From Sporobacter sp963677825 (lineage in GTDB: Bacteria > Bacillota > Clostridia > Oscillospirales > Oscillospiraceae): a DNA stretch of 64,000 bases. Within the stretch, counting starts at the first letter, position 1; every line of letters starts with the position of its first letter. Under the pieces are notes generated by a model. The model did not search any database, was not told where the DNA came from, and saw only the letters and a program-made list of their open reading frames with translations. The position numbers were made by a program, and so were the translations under genes. The stretch lies in assembly GCA_963677825.2 (NCBI GenBank), contig CAXXEF010000001.1, positions 1,860,001 through 1,924,000 on the forward strand, read 5' to 3'. Below, in pieces: positions 1-8,147 of the stretch.

Positions 1-1
1 G

Positions 2-2227
2 CTCCACGGCGACCGGGCGAAGGCCGGTAGTATTGAGGAGCTGCAGGCGTTTAACAAGCGCGTTATCGAGCTTGGGCGCGAGCTTGATAAGCCGGTTGTC
101 GCCACGTGTGACGCGCATTTTCTCGACCCGGAGGCCGAAATATTTCGCCGAATCCTGCTTTATTCCAAGGAGTTTGACGACGCCGGGCGCGAGCTGCCGA
201 TCTATTTCCGCACGACAGACGAAATGCTGGAGGAATTCAGCTACCTCGGCGACGAGACGGCGTATGAGGTCGTCGTGACGAACACGCGCAAAATTGCGGA
301 CATGGTCGAATCCGTCCGTCCGCTGCCGCCGGCTAAAAAGCTGTTCAAGCCGACGATTGAAAACAGCGCCGACGATTTACGCGAGATCGTCAACAATCGG
401 CTGCATGAGCTGTACGGCGAAAATCCGCCGTCGCTGATTACAAAGCGTGTTGAGTCTGAAATAGGGGATATTCTCGACCGCGGGTATGACGTTATTTATA
501 TGTCGGCGCAGAAGCTCGTTGCCGATTCGCTGAAAAACGGTTATCTCGTCGGCTCGCGCGGCAGTGTTGGTTCGTCGTTCGTAGCGTATCTGTCCGGTAT
601 CACAGAGGTTAACGCGCTGCCGGCGCACTACCGCTGCCCGGAATGCGGACGCGCCGACTTTGAGGCCGGTCACGGCTACGGCTGCGGTGCGGACATGCCC
701 GACGGCGTCTGCCCGGACTGTGGCGTGCCGTACAAAAAAGAGGGCTTCGACATCCCGTTTGAGACGTTTCTCGGTTTCGGCGGCACAAAGGTGCCCGATA
801 TCGACCTCAACTTCTCCGGCGAGTTTCAGGCGCGCGCGCATCGGTTCACGAACGATCTGTTCGGTGCCGATCACGTCTTTAAGGCCGGGACGATCGGCAC
901 CGTTGCTGAAAAAACGGGGCACGGCTATGTCAAAAAATACCTCGAGAAGACCGGCAGAACTATTTCACGCGCCGAGCAAAACCGGCTTGCGCTCGGTTGC
1001 GTCGGTGTCAAGCGGACGACCGGTCAGCATCCGGGCGGCCTTGTCGTTATCCCGCAGGACATGGAGATCACCGATTTCTGCCCCGCGCAGCATCCCGCGG
1101 ATGACCGCGCGTCCGGTATCATCACGACGCACTTTGATTACCACTGCATGGAGGATAATCTCCTTAAACTCGACGAACTTGGGCACGACGACCCGACGAT
1201 GATCAAGGTGCTTGAGGATCTTACCGGCGTCAATGCACGGGAGATACTGCTCGACGATCCCGAGACGATGGCGATCTTCAAATCGCCCGCGCCGCTCGGC
1301 CTGCCGGAGGGCGACGAAATTGTCGGCGGCACAGGTTCGATCGGTATCCCGGAGTTCGGCACGGGCTTTACGCGCCAGATGCTCTGTGATACCCAGCCGG
1401 ACAAGTTCGACACGCTCGTGCGACTGTCGGGCTTCTCGCACGGTACCGACGTGTGGCTCGGCAACGCCAAGGACATCATCCTCAGCGGCACGGCGACCAT
1501 CAGCGAAACAATCGGCTGCCGCGATGATATCATGCTCTACCTAATATCCAAGGGGATAGACGAAAAAACAGCGTTCAAGATCATGGAAAGCGTCCGAAAA
1601 GGACGCGGCCTGCCCGACGGGACCGAAGAGCAAATGGTTGCGGCCGGGATACCGGCGTGGTACATCACGTCGTGTAAAAAAATCAAGTATCTGTTCCCGA
1701 AAGCACACGCCGTGGCATACGTTATGATGGCGTTTCGGATCGCCTGGTTCAAGGTGCACGAGCCGCTGGCGTTTTACAGCGCGTATTTTTATCGCCGCAG
1801 CCAGAAGGACTGCTTCGACGCCGAAATTATGACCGGCGGTCTTGAGGCCGTTCGCGCTAAAATTCGCGAGATTAAGAACATGGCCGATGCGAAAGGGAAG
1901 GACGAAGACCTACTCACGACGCTCGAGGCCTGCTACGAGTTTTACAGCCGAGGCTTCAGCTTCGCGCCTGTCGATCTGTACGAATCGGACGCCGTGAAGT
2001 TCGCCGTCACGTCTGACGGCCGGCTGCGGCCGCCGTTCGTGGCAATCAGCGGTCTGGGTGAAACAGCGGCAAATGACATCGTCCGCTGCAGGCAGGGGCG
2101 GCAGTTCGTATCGATTGAGGAGCTGTCATTGAGCTGCCCAAAGGTCTCGAAGTCGCACATCGAGCAGATGAAAAATCTCGGTGCGCTCGGCACACTGCCC
2201 GAGACGAGCCAGATCACATTGTTTTAA
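2..2227 (+). CDS. polC: DNA polymerase III alpha subunit, PolC type (3' part)
   Basis: This is the C-terminal half (about 741 codons) of the Gram-positive replicative polymerase PolC; the frame is open to the window edge, so the start, OB fold and proofreading exonuclease lie upstream. Visible in order: the end of the PHP domain (VVATCDAHFLDPE, about residue 37), a four-cysteine zinc module (CPECG...CPDCG, about 211-242), the catalytic aspartates in PDIDLNFSG (about 264), the nucleotide-binding TTGQHPGG (about 340), a further palm segment HFDYHCMEDN (about 376) and KAHAVAYV (about 568). Full-length PolC is about 1,430 residues, so roughly half is present. It acts in the replisome with the beta clamp. 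A strong terminator follows within 40 bp. Confidence 0.97.
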   Translation, partial: LHGDRAKAGSIEELQAFNKRVIELGRELDKPVVATCDAHFLDPEAEIFRRILLYSKEFDDAGRELPIYFRTTDEMLEEFSYLGDETAYEVVVTNTRKIADMVESVRPLPPAKKLFKPTIENSADDLREIVNNRLHELYGENPPSLITKRVESEIGDILDRGYDVIYMSAQKLVADSLKNGYLVGSRGSVGSSFVAYLSGITEVNALPAHYRCPECGRADFEAGHGYGCGADMPDGVCPDCGVPYKKEGFDIPFETFLGFGGTKVPDIDLNFSGEFQARAHRFTNDLFGADHVFKAGTIGTVAEKTGHGYVKKYLEKTGRTISRAEQNRLALGCVGVKRTTGQHPGGLVVIPQDMEITDFCPAQHPADDRASGIITTHFDYHCMEDNLLKLDELGHDDPTMIKVLEDLTGVNAREILLDDPETMAIFKSPAPLGLPEGDEIVGGTGSIGIPEFGTGFTRQMLCDTQPDKFDTLVRLSGFSHGTDVWLGNAKDIILSGTATISETIGCRDDIMLYLISKGIDEKTAFKIMESVRKGRGLPDGTEEQMVAAGIPAWYITSCKKIKYLFPKAHAVAYVMMAFRIAWFKVHEPLAFYSAYFYRRSQKDCFDAEIMTGGLEAVRAKIREIKNMADAKGKDEDLLTTLEACYEFYSRGFSFAPVDLYESDAVKFAVTSDGRLRPPFVAISGLGETAANDIVRCRQGRQFVSIEELSLSCPKVSKSHIEQMKNLGALGTLPETSQITLF

Positions 2228-2262
2228 GTTATGGCGTATGTGCCCAAACAGCTAATAATCAA

Positions 2263-2306
2263 GCAGGCGTGTTTCCCGGCTGGGAAACACGCCTGCATTT
2301 TTTAAT
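2263..2306 (+). terminator. Intrinsic terminator of polC
   Basis: A perfect 15-bp stem (2263-2277 with 2282-2296) and a GGCT loop are followed by a T-rich tail ATTTTTTAATT. It lies 36 bp after the polC stop codon and also separates polC from the convergent gene ending at 2318. Confidence 0.93.
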
Positions 2307-2317
2307 TGGGTACAGTT

Positions 2318-3775
2318 TTAATCAATGCTGATGTCTTCAATGCTTATAATAGTACTGCCTTCGACCGGTGCGCGCGCCGGCTGCTCATCTGTCTGAGTAT
2401 ACGTCATCGCACAATTTAGGTTGATTAGCGCTTCGCCGTCTAGCGTAGCGGTCACAGTCAAGTCGGCCTGTCCGTCTGTCATGAAACTGAAAGACAGTGC
2501 GGTGCTTGACTCGGAGCTGGACTCTTCGGTGTAGCTGTAAGTTTCTGAGTCAAGCAGATCTATCGTGATGCCGGAAAAATCTTCGCCGTCGAACAATAGA
2601 TGTACCTCAAGTGACGAGGTCTGCTCATACCAATCCTGATCAAAGCTCTGATTGATTGTAATGATGTAATCGTCCCCGTCGCGCGTCATGGCCTGATCAC
2701 TGAAAACAGCGTTTATTTCTGAGAGTACATCCATCGTTTCACCACCGTAATCCCACAGCAGCTCGCTCTGAAGCACCATCTTCACATATTGCCGGAAGTC
2801 TCCCTGCGTATCCGACTGGGTGTCGGTATTGAGTACGTCCGTAAATTGCTGATCAAGGCCGCTATATAGTGATACGTCGCCCGCGTCGATGGAAACCCAG
2901 GCGTCTTCAGGGACATCCGCCAGCGCTTCAAGCAGCGGCGACTGAATGTACAGCATACCGTTTTCACTGCTGGAAATCAGGCTGATATCCACATCGTCCA
3001 GCTGTTCGATAATAGCTGCCGTCTCCTCGTCAAGCTCTTCGCCCATAATCGTTTGCATCTGGCTTACGAGGTCCGATAAATTCGTTTGAAAATGGAGGCT
3101 CATGTCGTTGCCAAAGCTGTCGATGAGTCCACTTGCTGTACCGCTAATTGTTAATGGGATTGTGATGTCGGATGTCGATCCGTATAATGCTGCTGCTGCT
3201 GTGTCAATCGTTGCGTTAAAGCTGCCGTCAACAGCGTGACAGACGCTGCTGGCTTCCCGGGCATAGCCAAGAACGCGATCCATAGCCGTATACGTCACAC
3301 CGCTCTCATCAATTAACGCGTCAAGCGTTTTTAACTCGACGGTCTGCGTCGCGCCGTCCCAGCCGACGACATAGCCCAACGCCTGAGCCGTAAAACGAAT
3401 CGGTACATAAATCCGGTCATTTTCCTGCTCATAAATCGGTGTTGTATCCGAATATATCCACTGGGTAACACCGGCGATTGTAGCGCCTATTTTGTTCGAG
3501 TCCATTGTTAATATGATCGTTGTATTATCCCGCGTTGCAGTAATCGTGCCAGTTTGCGCGTCGCACTCGGCCGATACGTCCAGCGCGTCGAACAAGACGT
3601 CGTATGGGGCGAACGTGCGGTCGTTATGTATTAAGATCGGCGCGATGTCCAGTATATCCTCACCGACTTTAATACTGATGGTGCCGGCGGCAGAGGCCGA
3701 AACCACCGCGCTCATCGAAAAGAGCATAACGATACCAATAAAAATTGCGGCGGCGGTTTTTTGTATTTTTTTCAT
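2318..3775 (-). CDS. Secreted stalk-domain (copper amine oxidase N-terminal-like) protein
   Basis: This predicted exported protein has 485 residues. The start at 3775 is preferred over an upstream in-frame codon because GGGAGAAAG lies just before it and the protein then opens with a signal peptide (MKKIQKTAAAIFIG, a hydrophobic stretch, then VSASAAG). Residues about 30-145 match the stalk domain often named 'copper amine oxidase N-terminal domain' in Firmicutes, with RTFAPYDVLFDALDV and IYVPIRFTAQALGY followed by VGWDGATQTVEL. The remaining 340 residues are acidic and Ser/Thr/Asp-rich with no motif I recognise. The stalk domain is generally a cell-surface module, not an enzyme. A good sigma-A promoter lies upstream at 3839-3867. 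The role is unknown. Confidence 0.85.
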   Translation of the reverse strand: MKKIQKTAAAIFIGIVMLFSMSAVVSASAAGTISIKVGEDILDIAPILIHNDRTFAPYDVLFDALDVSAECDAQTGTITATRDNTTIILTMDSNKIGATIAGVTQWIYSDTTPIYEQENDRIYVPIRFTAQALGYVVGWDGATQTVELKTLDALIDESGVTYTAMDRVLGYAREASSVCHAVDGSFNATIDTAAAALYGSTSDITIPLTISGTASGLIDSFGNDMSLHFQTNLSDLVSQMQTIMGEELDEETAAIIEQLDDVDISLISSSENGMLYIQSPLLEALADVPEDAWVSIDAGDVSLYSGLDQQFTDVLNTDTQSDTQGDFRQYVKMVLQSELLWDYGGETMDVLSEINAVFSDQAMTRDGDDYIITINQSFDQDWYEQTSSLEVHLLFDGEDFSGITIDLLDSETYSYTEESSSESSTALSFSFMTDGQADLTVTATLDGEALINLNCAMTYTQTDEQPARAPVEGSTIISIEDISID

Positions 3776-3838
3776 AGATAGCTTTCTCCCTGTCTTATCT
3801 TGATGCAGTGCAAGCGTTACTTGAATCAGCAATGATAG

Positions 3839-3867
3839 ATTATACCAATAAATGAAAAGAATGTAAA
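3839..3867 (-). promoter_or_regulatory. Sigma-A promoter of the stalk-domain gene
   Basis: On the minus strand TTTACA and TATAAT are separated by exactly 17 bp. The -10 lies 64 bp before the start codon at 3775. Confidence 0.75.
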
Positions 3868-4119
3868 GGAAAGGGGGCTTGGTTATTGCTGCCGGATATG
3901 TATTATACCGTAGAACAGTCTTGAGAAAGGACGTGCTCGCAATGCCATGTCGATTATCCGGCTCGTTGTGAAAGATTCAACTGTGCTTTCTATTTGTTTA
4001 ATTTTTCCGGCGGAGAATGGGTACGGGTGCTTTACAATCCGGCTAAGATATGTTACACTAGGTTTGCGGCGCAAACCAGTACAAAAATCAGACTTGGTTG
4101 ACTTATGGAGGTACACACC
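3868..4119. promoter_or_regulatory. Divergent intergenic region: promoter and palindrome for the membrane-protein/regulator operon
   Basis: Together with the minus-strand promoter, this fills the 344-bp gap between divergent genes. On the plus strand TTTACA (4031-4036) and TACACT (4054-4059) are 17 bp apart. Directly after the -10, at the expected transcription start, lies the inverted repeat GGTTTGC-GGC-GCAAACC (4061-4077). Its position over the start site suits an operator, possibly for the winged-helix protein encoded second in this operon; that link is inference. I see no gene in the rest of the gap. Confidence 0.6.
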
Positions 4120-4737
4120 ATGCCCGACCTGAACAAACTTAAAAACGACGATATTCGTTTTCACAACAGTATAGACGGCCTTTGGGATATCGCGCTGGGT
4201 TTAAGCGTCATAGCGACGACGATACTGTTTTTAGTTGACGGCGTCGTCTTTACCGGTGCGTTTTTTATACTGCTGATCGTTACATTCAATCTGGTGAAAA
4301 GCAAAGTTACGTATCCTCGGATCGGGTTTGTACTGCATAAGGGTATGAAGAACAATACCGATAAGCTGCTGATTATTATAATGATGTTCGGTGCGGTTGT
4401 GCTTATCATTGGTGCTTTTTTGTACTCCGGCATCACCTCGGGCAAAATTGACGAGCAAACCAAGCAGGCAATCTGGCTGTACATGCCCGTCGCGCTGGGG
4501 ATCGTCGTCACCGGCGTCGTATTGGCTGCGGGATTAGTGCTCAAGCTGAACCGATATATGGTGTACGCCGCATTTTTACTCGTATGTTTTGCGGCGGGAC
4601 TACTCATCCCGATAGATCGGGCGCTTGTGGTTCTCCTGATCGCCGCCGGCGCGACGATACTGACGGTCGGCCTCGTGACGTTTGTGCGCTTCCTGCGTAC
4701 GTACCCGAAGCTCGAAGACGGTGACGACGATGCGTAA
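4120..4737 (+). CDS. Integral membrane protein of unknown function
   Basis: This 205-residue protein has about six hydrophobic segments (near residues 20-60 as a double span, 85-107, 118-142, 150-168 and 172-195) and an acidic tail LEDGDDDA. The start at 4120 is chosen because GGAGG lies 8 bp before it; the upstream ATG at 4105 overlaps that ribosome site. Its last codons overlap the start of the next gene, a winged-helix regulator, by 8 bp, so the two are almost certainly co-translated. Such membrane protein/regulator pairs are common in Firmicutes, often with unknown substrates. I recognise no catalytic or transport motif. Confidence 0.85.
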   Translation: MPDLNKLKNDDIRFHNSIDGLWDIALGLSVIATTILFLVDGVVFTGAFFILLIVTFNLVKSKVTYPRIGFVLHKGMKNNTDKLLIIIMMFGAVVLIIGAFLYSGITSGKIDEQTKQAIWLYMPVALGIVVTGVVLAAGLVLKLNRYMVYAAFLLVCFAAGLLIPIDRALVVLLIAAGATILTVGLVTFVRFLRTYPKLEDGDDDA

Positions 4738-5059
4738 TAATGCCGAGTATGAGCTCCCGATTGACGATATTGACGCCGTGATCCATCAGCCGGCGCGGCT
4801 GAAGATCATGCTGTACCTGTATATGGTCGACTCGGCTGACTTTGTCTATCTGATGCATAAAACTGGGCTGTCGAAAGGGAACTTATCCTCGCACCTGAGT
4901 AAGCTGGAGGAAGCGGGCTACGTGACGATCACCAAGCAGTTCGTCGATCGGATACCAAGAACGCTCATGACGATGACCGATGCCGGCCGAGTGGCGTTTG
5001 ATCAGTATAAAAAAGACATTTTGACCCTGCTTGGCGCGATAGAAACGACGGACAAATAG
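4730..5059 (+). CDS. Winged-helix transcriptional regulator
   Basis: This small cytoplasmic DNA-binding protein has about 109 residues. The recognition helix lies in GLSKGNLSSHLSKLEEAGYV (about residues 44-63), followed by a wing (TITKQFVDRIPRTLMTMTDAG), the layout of ArsR/MarR-like 'winged helix DNA-binding' regulators. I start it at 4730, not at the longer in-frame option at 4682, because the extra residues would be poor, arginine/cysteine-rich sequence read from inside the preceding gene. The 8-bp overlap with the membrane-protein gene gives translational coupling. It may autoregulate through the palindrome at 4061-4077 (inference). No ligand-binding domain is seen. Confidence 0.88.
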   Translation: MRNNAEYELPIDDIDAVIHQPARLKIMLYLYMVDSADFVYLMHKTGLSKGNLSSHLSKLEEAGYVTITKQFVDRIPRTLMTMTDAGRVAFDQYKKDILTLLGAIETTDK

Positions 5060-5076
5060 GATGTCTCGGAATAAAG

Positions 5077-5106
5077 AACGACGCCCTTAAAGGGCGTCGT
5101 TTTATA
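5077..5106. terminator. Bidirectional intrinsic terminator
   Basis: The 12-bp arms AACGACGCCCTT and AAGGGCGTCGTT (5077-5088 and 5090-5101) are followed by TTTATAATT on the plus strand; on the minus strand the tail is TTCTTTATT. It lies between the convergent regulator gene and wecB and can serve both. Confidence 0.88.
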
Positions 5107-5137
5107 ATTGTTCTTTTAATTAGGAGAAAATAGCCGA

Positions 5138-6235
5138 TTACAGCCGCTCTGCCAGAATATCCGCAATACGATTTGACGCAAGGCCGTCGCCGTAGGGGTT
5201 TGAGGCGCGACTCATGGCGTCATACGCGGACGGATCGGTCAAGAGCGTTTTGAACGCGCGGTAGATGACGTCTTCGTCTGTGCCGGTCAGCTTCAGCGTC
5301 CCGGCGGCGACGCCTTCGGGGCGCTCGGTTGTGTCGCGCAGGACGAGGACCGGCTTGCCGAGCGACGGCGCCTCCTCCTGGATGCCCCCGCTGTCGGTCA
5401 GGATCATATACGAGCGCGCGAGGAAGTTGTGAAAGTCCAAGACGTCCAGAGGCTCGATAAGGTGTACGCGCTCGTGGTCGCCGAGTACGTCATGGGCGGC
5501 GTCGCGTACGACGGGATTCATGTGAACGGGATAGATCACCTTCACATCCGGGAACTCGTCGACGATTTGGCGGATCGCGCTGAAAATGCGGCGCATCGGT
5601 TCGCCGAGGTTCTCGCGGCGGTGCGCCGTGAGCATGACAAGGCGGCTGCCGGATGCCCAGACAAGCTCCGGGTGCGTATAATCGTCACGGACGGTCGTTT
5701 TAAGCGCGTCAATGGCCGTGTTGCCGGTGACGAAAATCGAGTCCGGTGATTTGCCCTCTTTCAAGAGGTTCTCTTCGGATACGCTCGTCGGCGCGAAGTG
5801 AAACGCCGACACGCTGTCCACAGCTTGCCGGTTGAACTCTTCTGGATACGGCGAGTGGATGTTATACGTACGCAGCCCGGCCTCGACATGCCCGACGGGG
5901 ATGCCGAGATAAAACGCCGCGAGCGCCGAGGCAAACGTCGTCGTTGTGTCGCCGTGCACGAGCACGACGTCGGGGCGTGTTTGCTCCAGAATCTCGCGCA
6001 TCCCGTCCAGCACGAGCGCGGTGACGTCAAACAGTGTCTGCTTATGGCGCATGACAGACAGGTCAAAGTCCGGCGTGACACCGAACGCGTCAAGTACCTG
6101 CTGGAGCATCTCGCGGTGCTGACCGGTGACGCATACAAGCGTTTCAACGCCCGGACGTGATTGGAGCTCCAGCACGAGTGGGCACATTTTGATGGCTTCC
6201 GGCCGCGTGCCGAAAACAAGTAATACTTTTTTCAT
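5138..6235 (-). CDS. wecB: UDP-N-acetylglucosamine 2-epimerase, non-hydrolysing
   Basis: This enzyme interconverts UDP-GlcNAc and UDP-ManNAc in the cytoplasm, supplying ManNAc for teichoic acid linkage units or surface polysaccharides. The 365 residues match the family's usual size. Motifs in order: GTRPEAIKM at the N terminus, HGDTTTTFASALAAFY (about 95-110), GHVEAGLRT, PEEFNR, TAHRREN (about 210) and the UDP-binding DSGGIQEEAPSLGKPVLVLR near residue 290. The start at 6235 is chosen because GAGG precedes it and the Rossmann strand begins at once; an upstream in-frame start adds nine residues without family similarity. No glycosyltransferase genes lie beside it, so its pathway cannot be read from context. 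Confidence 0.95.
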   Translation of the reverse strand: MKKVLLVFGTRPEAIKMCPLVLELQSRPGVETLVCVTGQHREMLQQVLDAFGVTPDFDLSVMRHKQTLFDVTALVLDGMREILEQTRPDVVLVHGDTTTTFASALAAFYLGIPVGHVEAGLRTYNIHSPYPEEFNRQAVDSVSAFHFAPTSVSEENLLKEGKSPDSIFVTGNTAIDALKTTVRDDYTHPELVWASGSRLVMLTAHRRENLGEPMRRIFSAIRQIVDEFPDVKVIYPVHMNPVVRDAAHDVLGDHERVHLIEPLDVLDFHNFLARSYMILTDSGGIQEEAPSLGKPVLVLRDTTERPEGVAAGTLKLTGTDEDVIYRAFKTLLTDPSAYDAMSRASNPYGDGLASNRIADILAERL

Positions 6236-6292
6236 AAAGACCTCGTCTAACGATAATATCACATAGTGACCGACCTGCGCGCGCAGGCGGTC

Positions 6293-6775
6293 TTATAAAT
6301 AGCTGCCAAGAACGGCGATAAAGTCCTCAACACCCTGCTTAATTGTGCCGATCAGCGCGGCAGCATCCTCAAAATCCGGTTCGGCAGACACAATACGCTC
6401 AACAACGGCGTCTGGATTGGCCGCGTCATGGAACAAATCGTCATTACTTGAAATCATGTCGCTGACGACGGGGCTGATCTTTTTCAGTATGGCTCGATTT
6501 CGGGCTGAAAGCCAGACCTCAAAACGCCCCTGATCATGCAGGTAAACGACCGCGAGCTTCAGGCCCTTCTCTTTCAGGGATATTGTGCTTACAGAAAAAT
6601 AGGACATGTCCATATAACCCTGATAAATACTGCCGACGTCGTAGTCGGGGCATGTTTTAATGAAGTCGGCGCGCAATTTCCCGATAAAAGCCAGAAGGCC
6701 AGCATAGGCTGCCGGCAGATCGCCTTGTTGTACGGCTTGTGTGTAGTGGCGAATTACTTGATTAAGATTTTTCAT
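6293..6775 (-). CDS. Uncharacterised DUF7000-like protein
   Basis: This 160-residue soluble protein has the central pattern YPDYDVGSIYQGYMDMSYF-type (here CPDYDVGSIYQGYMDMSY), then LKLAVVYLHDQGRFEVWLS. From memory this resembles a small conserved family of unknown function (DUF7000) found in Firmicutes and Bacteroidetes; that assignment is unverified. The start at 6775 is preferred because AAGGA lies 8 bp upstream; the ATG at 6784 sits directly on that ribosome site. It lies 58 bp upstream of wecB on the same strand, which may be coincidental. No catalytic residues can be named. Confidence 0.75.
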   Translation of the reverse strand: MKNLNQVIRHYTQAVQQGDLPAAYAGLLAFIGKLRADFIKTCPDYDVGSIYQGYMDMSYFSVSTISLKEKGLKLAVVYLHDQGRFEVWLSARNRAILKKISPVVSDMISSNDDLFHDAANPDAVVERIVSAEPDFEDAAALIGTIKQGVEDFIAVLGSYL

Positions 6776-6834
6776 CAACACCATCCTTATGTGTGAGAAC
6801 GTCTTAATGGTTTTCTGCCCGTGCCTTGTCGTTA

Positions 6835-7605
6835 TTACTTTTTGGCGGTAAAAAAGATGCGCCGGAACGGGAACAACACTTTTTTGTCCGCCTGAAGCGG
6901 ATAAGCCTCTTTCAGCAGAACTTCATACTCGGACAAAAAAGCGGATTTGAGCGCTTCGTCGTCAAGACGGTCCAGATACGGCCGTAGGCCGGAACCGCTG
7001 TACCACCGGACGATCGCCTCGTGGTTGTTCATGACGTGGATATAATCGGTTTCCCATACGTCGATATCCGGCGACAGACCGGACAATATGTCATAGTAAT
7101 AGGGTGCCTCAAAATCGGTGTGGGCGGACGATAAATGTGTAAAATGAGCATACCAATTAGGCGTCTCGGTTAGTTTTTGCAACTCGGTATGCACAGGCAT
7201 ATGCTTTGTGCACGGTACCTGAACGGCCAGCACCCCGTTGCCGACGAGAGAAAACAGGTTTTCCAGCAGTATAGGATGATCCGGCATCCACTGGATGGCG
7301 GCGTTTGAGAAAACGATATCAAACAATCCAAGGCCGGTCAAGTCGCCTGACGCGTCGGCCTGCACCCACTGGATGCCGTCGAATTTCTCCCGTGCTTGTT
7401 TAAGCATGGCATGCGAAGCGTCAAGACCTATGATTTCTGCTTCCGGCCACCTGCGTTTCAAAATATGTGTGCTGTTGCCAGGGCCGCAGCCGATGTCAAT
7501 GATGCGTTTGGGCGCGTCGTGCCCGATGCGCGCGACAAGATCAATAGACGGCTGCGTGCGCTGTTTTTCAAACTCCAGATATAAATGTGGTTTCCAATCG
7601 GACAT
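6835..7605 (-). CDS. tam: SAM-dependent methyltransferase, trans-aconitate methyltransferase-like
   Basis: This 256-residue class I methyltransferase has the SAM-binding motif IIDIGCGPGNSTHIL (about residues 35-49), the acidic residue ending motif II in IIGLDAS, and the post-motif FSNAAIQWMPDH, which is characteristic of the trans-aconitate 2-methyltransferase (Tam) branch. Tam methylates trans-aconitate, an aconitase inhibitor formed spontaneously from cis-aconitate. Size and overall layout agree with Tam (about 252 residues in E. coli). Substrate specificity cannot be proven from sequence alone. The next gene downstream on this strand is the DUF7000-like one and the upstream neighbour is a GNAT gene, so context does not help. 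Confidence 0.85.
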   Translation of the reverse strand: MSDWKPHLYLEFEKQRTQPSIDLVARIGHDAPKRIIDIGCGPGNSTHILKRRWPEAEIIGLDASHAMLKQAREKFDGIQWVQADASGDLTGLGLFDIVFSNAAIQWMPDHPILLENLFSLVGNGVLAVQVPCTKHMPVHTELQKLTETPNWYAHFTHLSSAHTDFEAPYYYDILSGLSPDIDVWETDYIHVMNNHEAIVRWYSGSGLRPYLDRLDDEALKSAFLSEYEVLLKEAYPLQADKKVLFPFRRIFFTAKK

Positions 7606-7672
7606 GCCAGCGCCTCCTTAACCAATTCGATAGGGGACAAGCTCCGGTTGAACAGACAGGCGGAGGGCCGTT

Positions 7673-8125
7673 TCAACTCCTATTAAGCACCATGCCTTCT
7701 TCGCTGGCTGTAAATCCTAAAGCGTCATACAGCTGCCGTCCGTCAGCTGTGGCGTCTAGACTTAAGTGGGTGATGCCTTTTTCTGTTGCTTCGCTTATCA
7801 GCGTGTCCATCATCCTTTTGGCAATACCCTGCCTGCGATACGCCGCTTTTGTGTAGACATTCATAAAATGACCGCGTTTGCCAGTGGGATGGCTGAATGT
7901 GGGCATGACGTCAATATAGCAGATCGTTGCGCAGCCAATAGGGACAGCCTCGTCCATCGCCAAGACGGTTGTTTGATTGCCGCTGGCGAAGAAATCCTCG
8001 GTAATCTGCTTAAAGGATGCATCAAAGCAATCGGTACTTAAATTGTTGACATCCATCAGCATTTCGTACCGAATCGCGAGGACGTTTTGTAAATCGGGTA
8101 AGCCTGCTTTAACGACAGTAATCAT
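7673..8125 (-). CDS. GNAT-family N-acetyltransferase
   Basis: This 150-residue single-domain acetyltransferase carries the acetyl-CoA-binding motif A in NVYTKAAYRRQGIAKRMMD (about residues 92-110; Q/R-x-x-G-x-A core) and the C-terminal YDALGFT motif. Family members transfer acetyl groups from acetyl-CoA to amines; the acceptor here is unknown. It begins 22 bp after ahcY ends on the same strand and may be read through from the mtaD-ahcY operon. Confidence 0.9.
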   Translation of the reverse strand: MITVVKAGLPDLQNVLAIRYEMLMDVNNLSTDCFDASFKQITEDFFASGNQTTVLAMDEAVPIGCATICYIDVMPTFSHPTGKRGHFMNVYTKAAYRRQGIAKRMMDTLISEATEKGITHLSLDATADGRQLYDALGFTASEEGMVLNRS

Positions 8126-8147
8126 TGTCCGGTTCTCCGTATAAACG

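Noticed and set aside
965..1441. Long minus-strand open frames inside polC and many other genes (for example 14528-15622 opposite htpG, 27921-29468 opposite nifJ)
   Set aside because: They lie antisense to well-recognised genes, have arginine- or valine-rich compositions expected from GC-biased codon complements and show no motifs.
3883..4164. 93-codon frame in the divergent gap before the membrane-protein gene
   Set aside because: It overlaps the plus-strand promoter, palindrome and start codon on the opposite strand and lacks a convincing ribosome site or family similarity.
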